Notes: a model not told the origin generated them from the sequence alone. A stretch of 7,095 nucleotides of DNA from Akkermansia muciniphila (GCA_945870545.1 CAMBTF010000086.1:1-7095), one strand, 5' to 3'; positions 1-6,532 are shown, numbered from the stretch's first letter. Program-made: numbers and translations.

Positions 1-839
1 TCGAAGGTGCGGATCAGCAGCGGGATGTCGTGGCCGTCGATGGGGCCGAAGTAGCGGAGTCCGAATTTCTCGAAGAGGACATTGGGGAAAAGAAGGTTCT
101 TCGCGCCTTCCTCAACGCGGTGGGCGATCTTGCGGACGGCTTTTCCGAGTATCTTTTCCACGAAATCCGCAGCGGATGTTCGGACGGCGGAGTAGGTGGC
201 GTGGGTCTGGAGGGCGTTAAAATAGCGGGCGATGGCTCCGACGTTTTTATCGATCGACCACTCATTATCGTTCAGGACGACGATGAATTTCCGCGTGGTT
301 TCGGCGATGTTGTTGAGGGCTTCCAGGGTCGGGCCGCAGGTGAAGGCGGCGTCACCTGCGATGGCGACCACGTGGTTGTCGCCCCCGGCGAGGTCACGGG
401 CGGCGGCCATGCCGAGAGCGGCGGAAAGGGCGGTGCCCGCGTGACCGGCGCCGTAGGAATCGTGTTCAGATTCGGTGCGGAGGAGGAAACCGTTGAGCCC
501 CTTGTAGGTGCGGATCGTGTCGATGGTGGCGGCGCGGCCGGTGAGTATCTTGTGGACATAGCCCTGGTGGGAAACATCGAACACGAACTTGTCTGCGGGC
601 GTGGAGAAAACCCGGTGCAGGGCGATGCTCAACTCGACGACGCCGAGGTTCGGACCGAGGTGGCCGCCGGTGATGGAGAGGCAGTTGATGAGGGTTTCAC
701 GGATCTCCGCGGCGAGGGCGATGAGATCCGTTTCGTTCAAACTATGCAGATCGGCCGGTGCGCGGATGGCGCCAAGTAGGGGGCCGAGCTTGGTCGCATG
801 GGTAGCGCCGTCGGTGGTTTCAGAATAAGGTGATGTCAT
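1..839 (-). CDS. dxs: 1-deoxy-D-xylulose-5-phosphate synthase, N-terminal part (runs off left edge)
   Basis: Dxs is a cytosolic thiamine-diphosphate (ThDP) enzyme. It condenses pyruvate and glyceraldehyde 3-phosphate into DXP, the entry step of MEP isoprenoid synthesis. The first 279 residues are present of the roughly 620-640 usual for the family; the glutamate-bearing and transketolase C-terminal domains lie outside. Visible landmarks are TGGHLGPNLG (H60), DVSHQGYVHKILTGR (H91), GAGHAGTALSAALGMA (H133), a ThDP/Mg motif GDAAFTCG (D163) with NDNEWSI 29 residues later (N192), and GPIDGHD near residues 265-271. The third ThDP-motif residue is Ala instead of the usual Gly (GDG), and the flanking motifs differ from the E. 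coli type. This matches my recollection of PVC-group Dxs. The ATG at 839 lies inside the 3' end of xseB, with an AAGAAG-like stretch about five bases upstream, so translational coupling is likely. The family assignment is firm. Confidence 0.96.
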   Translation of the reverse strand, partial: MTSPYSETTDGATHATKLGPLLGAIRAPADLHSLNETDLIALAAEIRETLINCLSITGGHLGPNLGVVELSIALHRVFSTPADKFVFDVSHQGYVHKILTGRAATIDTIRTYKGLNGFLLRTESEHDSYGAGHAGTALSAALGMAAARDLAGGDNHVVAIAGDAAFTCGPTLEALNNIAETTRKFIVVLNDNEWSIDKNVGAIARYFNALQTHATYSAVRTSAADFVEKILGKAVRKIAHRVEEGAKNLLFPNVLFEKFGLRYFGPIDGHDIPLLIRTF

Positions 840-1113
840 TATCTTCTTCGGGATCTCCGGTCTCGGGTTCCGGAATTTTCTCCGTTTCCTGGTCCGCGAG
901 CGTAATCAGCTCAACGCGTTTCCGCGCGCCGGTGAGGACGGAATCGCAGTGTTTCAAAAGGCGTGCGCCATTTTCGTAGCGGGCAATCAGTTCCTCAAGC
1001 GGGAGTTGTTCGCCCTCCATCTCCTCGACAATATTCTCGAGCCCGGCCATCGCGTCCTCGAAAGAGAGGTCGGTGGTGGGGTTGGAGGTATCGGACTTGC
1101 GGCGGGAGGGCAT
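820..1113 (-). CDS. xseB: Exodeoxyribonuclease VII small subunit
   Basis: This is the small subunit of exonuclease VII, which several XseB copies form with XseA. The complex degrades single-stranded DNA to oligonucleotides in repair. From the ATG at 1113 the protein has 97 residues, slightly over the usual ~70-85. The family signature is clear: LSFEDAMAGLENIVEEME near residues 16-33, then LPLEELIARYENGARLLKHC, predicted as two helices forming a coiled-coil hairpin. The tail after about residue 75 is acidic (many E and D) and looks disordered. A GTG at 1143 would add ten residues. I prefer the ATG because the extra residues match nothing conserved, but neither start has a visible Shine-Dalgarno. 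It ends in TGA at 820-822, overlapping the dxs start by 20 bases. No xseA is in the window. An xseB next to MEP-pathway genes is common in bacteria. Confidence 0.93.
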   Translation of the reverse strand: MPSRRKSDTSNPTTDLSFEDAMAGLENIVEEMEGEQLPLEELIARYENGARLLKHCDSVLTGARKRVELITLADQETEKIPEPETGDPEEDNDITLF

Positions 1114-1154
1114 CGTTTTGGCTGGTTGGTTCGGAAACGGCACGGGGAGAAAGC

Positions 1155-2984
1155 CTATTCCTGACTGTTTTCAGAGCTATTACCCAGGGTGCTATTCGAG
1201 TAATAAATCATATCCCCATAAACCAGCTCCGCGCGATAAGGATATCGGCGGGTGATTTCCTCGATTTTCGGGTCCTTGTCGTAGATCGTTATGCCGGGCT
1301 TTTTTTTGTCGAGCGGTTGGGTCGCTAGGAAGACACGGCCATCCAGCACGAGTGAAGTGAAATCCTTGTATTTTGCCGCCACTTCCATCGCGTTTCCAGA
1401 ACCGTGGGAGGATGGCGAGATGAGGATGCCTGCAACGGGAGTTTCCAGGTCGGCGGCGGTGCTTTCCATTTCAGCAAAATCAAGGCGACTGGAAGGTAGC
1501 CAGATCGAAATGCGATCCGCATACCATGCCACGGCCCAGGGTTGATCGGAGAAACAAATTTGCTGGTTGGTAAGCCATTTGCCGAGTCCGAGATTCAGAG
1601 CGAGGGGCAAGTAAGGTGGCCAGTGCGGGACTCCCGTGTCATTGCGATCCATCCCTAACCGAACCTTGTTCGGCAATGACAAGACTAGCGGCAGTGCGGT
1701 GAACGCGATGATCAGGGTGTGATGCAAATTCTGAATCACCGGGGCGGATATGACGATAGGCAGCTTGCTCCAGAGAATCGATACGACAGCGAGGCCGTAA
1801 GCTGTCATCAAGGGTGCGAAAAGGAGGTGGGTTTGGTTCGGGTCTAGCTCGTCGGTGGAAACCCCATAGATGGATAGGCCGAAGGCCGAGACGGCAAACA
1901 TCAGCAGGATAGCCCATCGGAACCGGGCGATCGACGGTCGCTTGAAGGGGTGCAATAGCGAGAGGAAGAAGAGGGGTGCGACGATGATGCCGCCGAGAAA
2001 GGGAATCAGGCTTGAGGCCTGGAGAACGGTGGTTCGGAGAATTGATGAGACGAAGCCCCTGTTGAGCAGCGGGTAATCCTCGAGGTCGCGGATACGCATG
2101 ATTGATTCCTCGGCGCCCCCACCGATTCCGTTGTAAAGGTTCAGATACGCGGTGCCGAAGGGGCTTCCGGAAATAGCTGTATTGCGCAACATGATGAAAA
2201 CCATCGGGATCAGCAGGATGAAAAGGATGGTGATGCCCACCACGCCCCGCGGACGGAATGCGACCGCCGCGAAAATGATGTAGCCGATGGAAATCCAGAT
2301 CGTCACGTAGTGTGTCAGCGCGAGAAGCGTGAAAAACACTCCGGCGATGATAGCGGGAACGTAAGGAATGCGCCCTTCGCTGGAATCTTCCACGGCTCGG
2401 TAGACGAAATACGCAGCGCAGCTGAAAAGCAGCAGCATCAGCATCTGCGGAAGCCCTGACATGGAATAATTCCAGAAGGTTTCACAAAACAGCATGAGGA
2501 TGGCAGTGACCCCCGCGATTTTCTGGTCGAAAATTCTGGAAACAAGCAGGTAGGTGACCCCGATTGACATCAGGAAGCAAAGGGTGGATACCGTCGCGAT
2601 GACGCGATCCAGCGGGAAAACCATTTCGTTTTCCTTCATTTGCCAACGGGCGGCGTTATCAGCGCCAGCCAACTTGAGCACAGCCGCGTTGAGGAGGGGG
2701 TTGAGGGGTGAGTGGTAGGTATCCTTGAATCCCTTGAAAGCGAGCGCCGTGCCCCCTTGGGTTTCAACTGCCTGTTCATAAGCAATGGGTCGGATGACCT
2801 TGGTGGTGAGTCCGTTGCCACGAGCCACTTCGCGGGCGATCTGCGCCTGTTCCATAGCCTGAGGGGCATTGAGGCCACGGAAGAAAATGAATAGGTTCGC
2901 CAACGTCAGCAGGATAAGTATCAGGAAAAACAGGCTGCGGCGGATGATGATGCCGGCGTCGAATTGAGTGAGTGATTTGCTCAT
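1155..2984 (-). CDS. Multi-pass membrane protein, GT-C / ArnT-PMT-like glycosyltransferase family
   Basis: This is a 609-residue integral membrane protein. A first membrane helix spans about residues 17-36. A periplasmic loop follows with MEQAQIAREVARGNG (42-56), resembling the first loop of GT-C enzymes, where an acidic pair normally sits just before an A-x-x-A-R segment. HSPLNPLLNA (91-100) resembles the post-loop P-L-P motif. Hydrophobic helices then run to about residue 435, including RNTAISGSPFGTAY (267-280), a pattern I associate with this family. Residues about 455-609 form a soluble, probably periplasmic domain with SDQPWAVAWYADR (479-491). GT-C enzymes move a sugar from a polyprenyl-phosphate donor to lipid, glycan or protein; donor and acceptor here cannot be read. 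Oddly, only one acidic residue (E45) is in the usual acidic-pair position, so catalysis is unproven. The start is an ATG without Shine-Dalgarno, 34 bases after the regulator stop. It ends in TAG. Confidence 0.72.
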   Translation of the reverse strand: MSKSLTQFDAGIIIRRSLFFLILILLTLANLFIFFRGLNAPQAMEQAQIAREVARGNGLTTKVIRPIAYEQAVETQGGTALAFKGFKDTYHSPLNPLLNAAVLKLAGADNAARWQMKENEMVFPLDRVIATVSTLCFLMSIGVTYLLVSRIFDQKIAGVTAILMLFCETFWNYSMSGLPQMLMLLLFSCAAYFVYRAVEDSSEGRIPYVPAIIAGVFFTLLALTHYVTIWISIGYIIFAAVAFRPRGVVGITILFILLIPMVFIMLRNTAISGSPFGTAYLNLYNGIGGGAEESIMRIRDLEDYPLLNRGFVSSILRTTVLQASSLIPFLGGIIVAPLFFLSLLHPFKRPSIARFRWAILLMFAVSAFGLSIYGVSTDELDPNQTHLLFAPLMTAYGLAVVSILWSKLPIVISAPVIQNLHHTLIIAFTALPLVLSLPNKVRLGMDRNDTGVPHWPPYLPLALNLGLGKWLTNQQICFSDQPWAVAWYADRISIWLPSSRLDFAEMESTAADLETPVAGILISPSSHGSGNAMEVAAKYKDFTSLVLDGRVFLATQPLDKKKPGITIYDKDPKIEEITRRYPYRAELVYGDMIYYSNSTLGNSSENSQE

Positions 2985-3018
2985 GTGGAAGGAGTGGATA
3001 TGCTATCCGGGTGGAAAC

Positions 3019-4386
3019 TTAAAGCCCTAGTTCCTTGATTTTTCGTTGCAGAGTTCTGCGGCTGATACCGAGCAGTTCCGCGGCCTTCGTGCGGTTGTCG
3101 GCAGATTCGGCGAGCGCCCGGCGAATCGTGCCTTTCTCCAGTTCACTCAGGTTGAACTGGGGAGGATGGGTAATACCCGCTTTGCCAATGGCTTGGGCGG
3201 CATGGGGGTATGCCGGCGTCTCTTTCAGAAAAGCCGGGAGATGCTCAACGCCGATCTTGTCATCGTTTGACATGACTACGCCGTGTTCGATGGCAGTGCG
3301 AAGCTCGCGGACATTTCCCGGCCACGGGTAGGAGGCGAGGCGATGGATCGCCTCGTCGGTGAGCGGTTTCACCGGGCGACCGTTTTCCTCCGCGAACTCA
3401 CAGAGAAAGGAATTCGCCAGCAGCACAATGTCCTCCGGCCTTTCCCGCAGGGTGGGCATTTTGACGGACACCACATGCAGGCGAAAGTAGAGATCCTCGC
3501 GGAAATTCCCTGCATCGACGTGTTGGCGGAGGTTTTTGTTGGTGGCGGCGATGAGGCGGACATCGACCTTGATCGGCGAGTTCGAGCCGACGCGTTCGAT
3601 GGATCTTTCGGAAAGGGCGCGGAGGAGCTTCACTTGGGTGGCGGCGTCGATTTCGCCGATTTCATCGAGAAAAAGGGTGCCGCCATCCGCCTGCTCGAAG
3701 CGGCCGATCCGTTTCTGCGCCGCCCCCGTGAAGGAGCCTTTCTCGTGGCCGAAAAGCTCGGATTCGAGGAGCTGCGGGGAAAGCGCGGCGCAGTTCACGA
3801 TCACCAGTTTCGATGTGGGACGGCCGGAGAGGTGGTGGATCGCGTGGGCGACGACTTCCTTGCCGGTGCCCGATTCCCCCTCGATGAGAATGGTGGCGCG
3901 GGTCGGCGCGACCTGTTCGATCAGCTCGGTGACGCGTTTGATTTCCGGGGATTTTCCGATCAGGCGGGAAAGACTGGTGCCCTGTTTCACCTGTTTGGTG
4001 AGCTGGACGTTTTCCGTTTCCAGCGTCCGGGAGCGGAGGGCGCGCTTGAGCAGCATCTCGACCTCGTCAAGGTTCAGCGGCTTGGTGACGAAGTGAAACG
4101 CGCCCCGGCGCATGGCCTCCACGGCGGTATCGACCGAGCCGTAGGCGGTCATCATCAGAATCATGGGCGGCGCGGACAGTTTCGCGGCGGTATCGATGAG
4201 ATCCATGCCGGAGTCGCCGCCGAGGCGGAGGTCGGTGAGCAAAAGCTGGATCTCCTCGCTTTTTAGGATGGCAAGCGCTTCGGAATTGTTCGAGGCCAGA
4301 TAGACGTCGAAATCCTCCTCCAGCGCGCTGCGAAGCCCCTCGCGAGTGGCGCGTTCGTCGTCAACGATGAGGAGGGTAGGAAGCAT
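3019..4386 (-). CDS. Sigma-54-dependent response regulator, NtrC family
   Basis: This 455-residue protein has the full NtrC layout. The receiver domain (about 4-115) has D9, D10, phospho-acceptor D52 in TDLRLGG, T80 and K102. The AAA+ sigma-54 activation domain (about 142-365) has Walker A GESGTGKE (170-177), a sigma-54 contact loop GSFTGA (217-222, Ser replacing the usual second-position Ala), Walker B GGTLFLDEIGE (235-245), and RPEDI and WPGNVREL motifs. The C-terminal Fis-type HTH (about 413-455) includes NRTKAAELLGISRRTLQRKIKEL. When phosphorylated, such proteins bind upstream enhancers and use ATP hydrolysis to open sigma-54 holoenzyme promoters. The partner is almost certainly the kinase encoded 49 bases upstream. 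The frame is open to 4446, but that extension only translates the tandem repeat at 4395-4426, and the receiver begins right at the ATG at 4386. Targets are unknown, and no clear sigma-54 promoter was seen in the window. Confidence 0.95.
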   Translation of the reverse strand: MLPTLLIVDDERATREGLRSALEEDFDVYLASNNSEALAILKSEEIQLLLTDLRLGGDSGMDLIDTAAKLSAPPMILMMTAYGSVDTAVEAMRRGAFHFVTKPLNLDEVEMLLKRALRSRTLETENVQLTKQVKQGTSLSRLIGKSPEIKRVTELIEQVAPTRATILIEGESGTGKEVVAHAIHHLSGRPTSKLVIVNCAALSPQLLESELFGHEKGSFTGAAQKRIGRFEQADGGTLFLDEIGEIDAATQVKLLRALSERSIERVGSNSPIKVDVRLIAATNKNLRQHVDAGNFREDLYFRLHVVSVKMPTLRERPEDIVLLANSFLCEFAEENGRPVKPLTDEAIHRLASYPWPGNVRELRTAIEHGVVMSNDDKIGVEHLPAFLKETPAYPHAAQAIGKAGITHPPQFNLSELEKGTIRRALAESADNRTKAAELLGISRRTLQRKIKELGL

Positions 4387-4394
4387 GGTGGAAT

Positions 4395-4426
4395 AAAAAC
4401 TGAAACGCTGAAAAACTGAAACGCTG
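4395..4426. repeat. Perfect 16-bp tandem duplication in the kinase-regulator gap
   Basis: The unit AAAAACTGAAACGCTG occurs twice back to back without mismatch (4395-4410 and 4411-4426), followed by the first three bases of a third unit. It fills most of the 49 bases between the kinase stop and the regulator ATG, ending eight bases before that ATG on the minus strand. It lies in the transcribed leader of the regulator gene. It may be a dispersed repeat of this lineage, but function cannot be inferred from one copy. Confidence 0.85.
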
Positions 4427-4435
4427 AAATTGGGG

Positions 4436-5602
4436 CTACGCGTCAATCACCGGCGAATGCAGCAATCTCGGGCTCGGGGCGGTGTGGGGGAGGTGGATGA
4501 GGATGTGGGTGCCTTGGTCGGTTTGGGATTGGATTTCGATTTCGCCGCCGTGTTCGCGGATGATGCGGCGGACGATGAGGAGGCCGAGGCCGGTGCCGGA
4601 GGATTTCGTGGTGCGGTAGGGTTCGAAGAGGCTGCCCATCTGCTCGGGCGGGATGCCGGTGCCATTGTCGGACATGGAGATGAGGAGATCGGTTTCCGTG
4701 GAGCGGGTGCGGATCCCGATCACGCCGTTTTCCCCAGCGATGGCCTGGTAGGCATTGCGGATGAGGTTGTAGAAAACCTGCTGAAACTGATCGGGATCGA
4801 CCAAGGCCATGGGGAGCTTCGGCGAGAGATCGAGATCCACGGTGATGCCGCGGGAAACGATTTCCGGTTCGAGCAAGGTCAGGGTCTGGCCGAGGATGGC
4901 GTTGAGGTTGCTGCGGTCGCGGCGGGGGGTGGTGGGGCGGACGGCGTGGAGGAACTGCTTGAGGATGGTGTCGAGCCGTTGGATTTCCTGGCGGGCGGTG
5001 TGCATGTGCTCGGAGAGGCCCTTGCGGTCGGCGGGGGCGAGGCGGCGGAGTTTCCGCTCCATGAGCTGGAGGTGGATGTCGAGGGAGTTGAGCGGGTTCC
5101 CGATCTCGTGGGCGACGCCGGCGGCGAGCAGGGTGAGGGCGTTGAGGCGCTCGGATTCGAGGTTCTCCTGCGTTTCGGCATGGCTGCTGGTCAGGTCGCG
5201 GATCAGCATCACGTGGCCGAGGGGTTGCTCGTGTTTCTTCGGGCCGTCGATGGGAGAGAGGTAGAAATTGAGTTTCCGGTGCTCGGGGTAAAACACCTCG
5301 ATGTCCCGGGAAACGGCCACGGAGGAGCCGCTTAGGGAAATGCTGTCGATGCCGCGGATCTTGTCGGCAAGGCGCTGGCCGAGGCTTTCGGCGGCGTCCA
5401 ACCCGAAGAAGCGGCAGGCGGCGTGGTTGAGGAACAGGATTTTTCCGTCCGGATCCAGGATGATCAGCCCCTCTTGCAACGCCTCGAACACGTTCTCCAG
5501 GAAACCTTTCTCCTGGATCAGCCGCGTGACGATCTGCTGGATCTCCCCCGGTTCCACCCGGTCAAGGCGGGCGACGAGTTTTTCGAGGAATCCTGACTTC
5601 AC
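4436..5602 (-). CDS. Soluble PAS-domain sensor histidine kinase, NtrB-like
   Basis: This is a cytosolic kinase of 388 residues from a GTG start, with no membrane helix. Residues about 30-145 form a PAS sensor (GLIILDPDGKILFLNHAACRF is a typical PAS entry). The HisKA dimerisation domain has AAGVAHEIGNPLNSL with phospho-acceptor H165. The HATPase_c domain has an N box NLIRNAYQA (N283), G1 box DNGTGIPPE (D312), F box LFEPYRTTK and G2 box GTGLGLLIV (from about residue 336), so all catalytic boxes are intact. It should phosphorylate the NtrC-type regulator encoded next. The signal is unknown and must be cytoplasmic or protein-borne. Start choice is uncertain: a TTG at 5638 would add 12 residues rich in Pro and hydrophobics. 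GTG is the stronger codon and is followed directly by KSGFLEKLVARLDR, which I recall as the N-terminus of related kinases. Neither start has a clear Shine-Dalgarno. It ends in TAG. Confidence 0.93.
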   Translation of the reverse strand: MKSGFLEKLVARLDRVEPGEIQQIVTRLIQEKGFLENVFEALQEGLIILDPDGKILFLNHAACRFFGLDAAESLGQRLADKIRGIDSISLSGSSVAVSRDIEVFYPEHRKLNFYLSPIDGPKKHEQPLGHVMLIRDLTSSHAETQENLESERLNALTLLAAGVAHEIGNPLNSLDIHLQLMERKLRRLAPADRKGLSEHMHTARQEIQRLDTILKQFLHAVRPTTPRRDRSNLNAILGQTLTLLEPEIVSRGITVDLDLSPKLPMALVDPDQFQQVFYNLIRNAYQAIAGENGVIGIRTRSTETDLLISMSDNGTGIPPEQMGSLFEPYRTTKSSGTGLGLLIVRRIIREHGGEIEIQSQTDQGTHILIHLPHTAPSPRLLHSPVIDA

Positions 5603-5782
5603 GGGCGGGAGGATGGGGAAGATGGCGGGGAAATCCAAATCATATTCATCGCCCCCGAAGCCGTCGTGATAGGACCGCCTCCGCTTTCAACAAGCGGGTG
5701 GCGTCGCTGAAACATTTTCCTTCCTGAGACGTAGAGAAGCAGATTAAACCAAACCTGTAAGGCAAACGCCCTGAGCAACATC
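5603..5782. promoter_or_regulatory. Divergent intergenic region between kinase and DUF1080 genes
   Basis: This 180-base stretch separates the minus-strand kinase operon from the plus-strand DUF1080 gene, so promoters for both should lie here. No convincing -35/-10 pair was found by eye in either direction, and no TGGCAC-N5-TTGC sigma-54 element. The part near the kinase remains in frame with it back to a TGA at 5687-5689 but contains no start other than the TTG at 5638. The main structure is the inverted repeat listed separately. Confidence 0.5.
5676..5703. other. Imperfect inverted repeat / potential hairpin
   Basis: Arms CGCC-T-CCGCTT (5676-5686) and AAGCGG-GT-GGCG (5692-5703) pair over ten base pairs with one small internal bulge and a five-base loop, TCAAC. 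It lies about 75 bases upstream of the kinase GTG and about 80 bases upstream of the DUF1080 ATG. There is no T-run after it on either strand, so it does not look like an intrinsic terminator. It could be a regulator-binding palindrome or a leader hairpin; this is inference. Confidence 0.55.
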
Positions 5783-6442
5783 ATGAACCCCGCAAAATTA
5801 CTTATCGCCGCCCTTTTCTGCCTCAGCTTTTCCGCCTGCCTGGCGGAGGAAACCAAAGCTGATGCAGGATTCAAGCCGCTCTTCGACGGCAAGACCCTCG
5901 AGGGCTGGAAAAATCCCTACAAGCATGGCGAGGCCAAGGTGGTGGACGGCGAGATTCATCTCATCGCCGACAACAAGTTTTTCCTGGTGACAGAGAAGAC
6001 CTACGCGAATTTCGTATTCGAAGGCGAAGTGCTGCTGCCGGAGGGGAACGCAAACAGCGGGTTCATGTTCCGGGCCCAAGCGGAGCCGGGCAAGGTTTAT
6101 GGATACCAATCCGAGGTGGACGGCGATCCGAACCGCAAGTGGTCGGGCGGTCTTTACGACGAAGGCGAAGGGCGCAGGGCTTGGTTTATCAGCCCGATCA
6201 AGGGTGACAAAGAGAGCGAAGCGGCTTTTCGGAAACGTGCGGGCGACGCGTTCAAGCGCAACGATTGGAACACCTACCGGATCACCTGCAAAGGCAACAA
6301 GATCACCATCGAGGTGAACGGCGTGGTCACCACGGATTGCGAGGATGACAAGGATGCGAGCGGCGTGATCGGCATCCAGCATCACGGTGAAAAAGGCCAG
6401 ACCTACCGTTTCCGCAATCTTCACATCAAGGAACTGGATTGA
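5783..6442 (+). CDS. Secreted DUF1080 / 3-keto-disaccharide hydrolase-family protein
   Basis: This is a 219-residue exported protein. Residues 1-21 form a signal peptide: Lys5, a hydrophobic core LLIAALFCLSF, then SACLA. Either signal peptidase I cleaves after LA, or C19 is lipidated; the lipobox FSAC is imperfect because -3 is Phe. The mature part is one DUF1080 domain (PF06439), a concanavalin-like beta-sandwich. Landmarks are PLFDGKTLEGW (32-42), NANSGFMFR (89-97), YQSEVDGD (108-115), GGLYDE (122-127), DWNTYRITCKGNKITIEVNG (161-180), GVIGIQHHG (194-202) and RFRNLHIKEL (209-218). Family members hydrolyse 3-keto-glycosides or bind carbohydrate; the substrate here is unknown. Length is typical for a single-domain member. 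No sugar dehydrogenase is adjacent, so the usual oxidation partner is not visible. The ATG start is supported by the signal peptide right behind it; there is no good Shine-Dalgarno. It is transcribed divergently from the kinase operon. Confidence 0.92.
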   Translation: MNPAKLLIAALFCLSFSACLAEETKADAGFKPLFDGKTLEGWKNPYKHGEAKVVDGEIHLIADNKFFLVTEKTYANFVFEGEVLLPEGNANSGFMFRAQAEPGKVYGYQSEVDGDPNRKWSGGLYDEGEGRRAWFISPIKGDKESEAAFRKRAGDAFKRNDWNTYRITCKGNKITIEVNGVVTTDCEDDKDASGVIGIQHHGEKGQTYRFRNLHIKELD

Positions 6443-6456
6443 TCGGTTCGTTGGAT

Positions 6457-6497
6457 TTTCACCGCAGAGCCGCAGAGGTCGCGAAGGGACGCAGAGC
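6457..6497. repeat. GCAGAG-type short interspersed repeat
   Basis: In the 90-base gap between two plus-strand genes, GCAGAG occurs three times (6464-6469, 6472-6477, 6491-6496) after TTTTCACC. From memory, ACCGCAGAG...CGCAGAGG elements of this kind recur in intergenic regions of Verrucomicrobia and other environmental bacteria, often giving spurious translations such as LRLCGEN on the other strand. That family link is recollection, not a search. It has no hairpin or T-run typical of a terminator. Confidence 0.65.
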
Positions 6498-6532
6498 TTG
6501 GGTGATGTTGGAATGGTGATTTTTCCCAAGGC

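Noticed and set aside
30..779. Long open frame on the plus strand (249 codons) opposite dxs
   Set aside because: Gly/Val/Asp/Glu-rich low-complexity translation typical of the antisense of a GC-rich gene; the opposite strand encodes clear Dxs motifs.
3283..4266. Plus-strand open frame of 327 codons opposite the response regulator
   Set aside because: Antisense shadow of a well-conserved NtrC-type gene; no recognisable domain.
4387..4446. Twenty-residue N-terminal extension of the response regulator
   Set aside because: It translates the tandem repeat and overlaps the kinase stop; the receiver domain starts at the ATG at 4386.
4430..5335. Plus-strand open frame of 301 codons opposite the kinase
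   Set aside because: Composition is almost entirely G, A, V, E, D as expected from codon-bias shadowing; the minus strand has all kinase boxes.
5603..5782. Sigma-54 promoter upstream of the kinase or the DUF1080 gene
   Set aside because: No GG-N10-GC element with TGGCAC/TTGC-like context seen on either strand; TGGCGTCGCTG at 5699-5709 lacks the -12 half.
6443..6532. Intrinsic terminator after the DUF1080 gene
   Set aside because: No stable hairpin followed by a T-run; the TTTTCCC near 6520 has no GC-rich stem before it.
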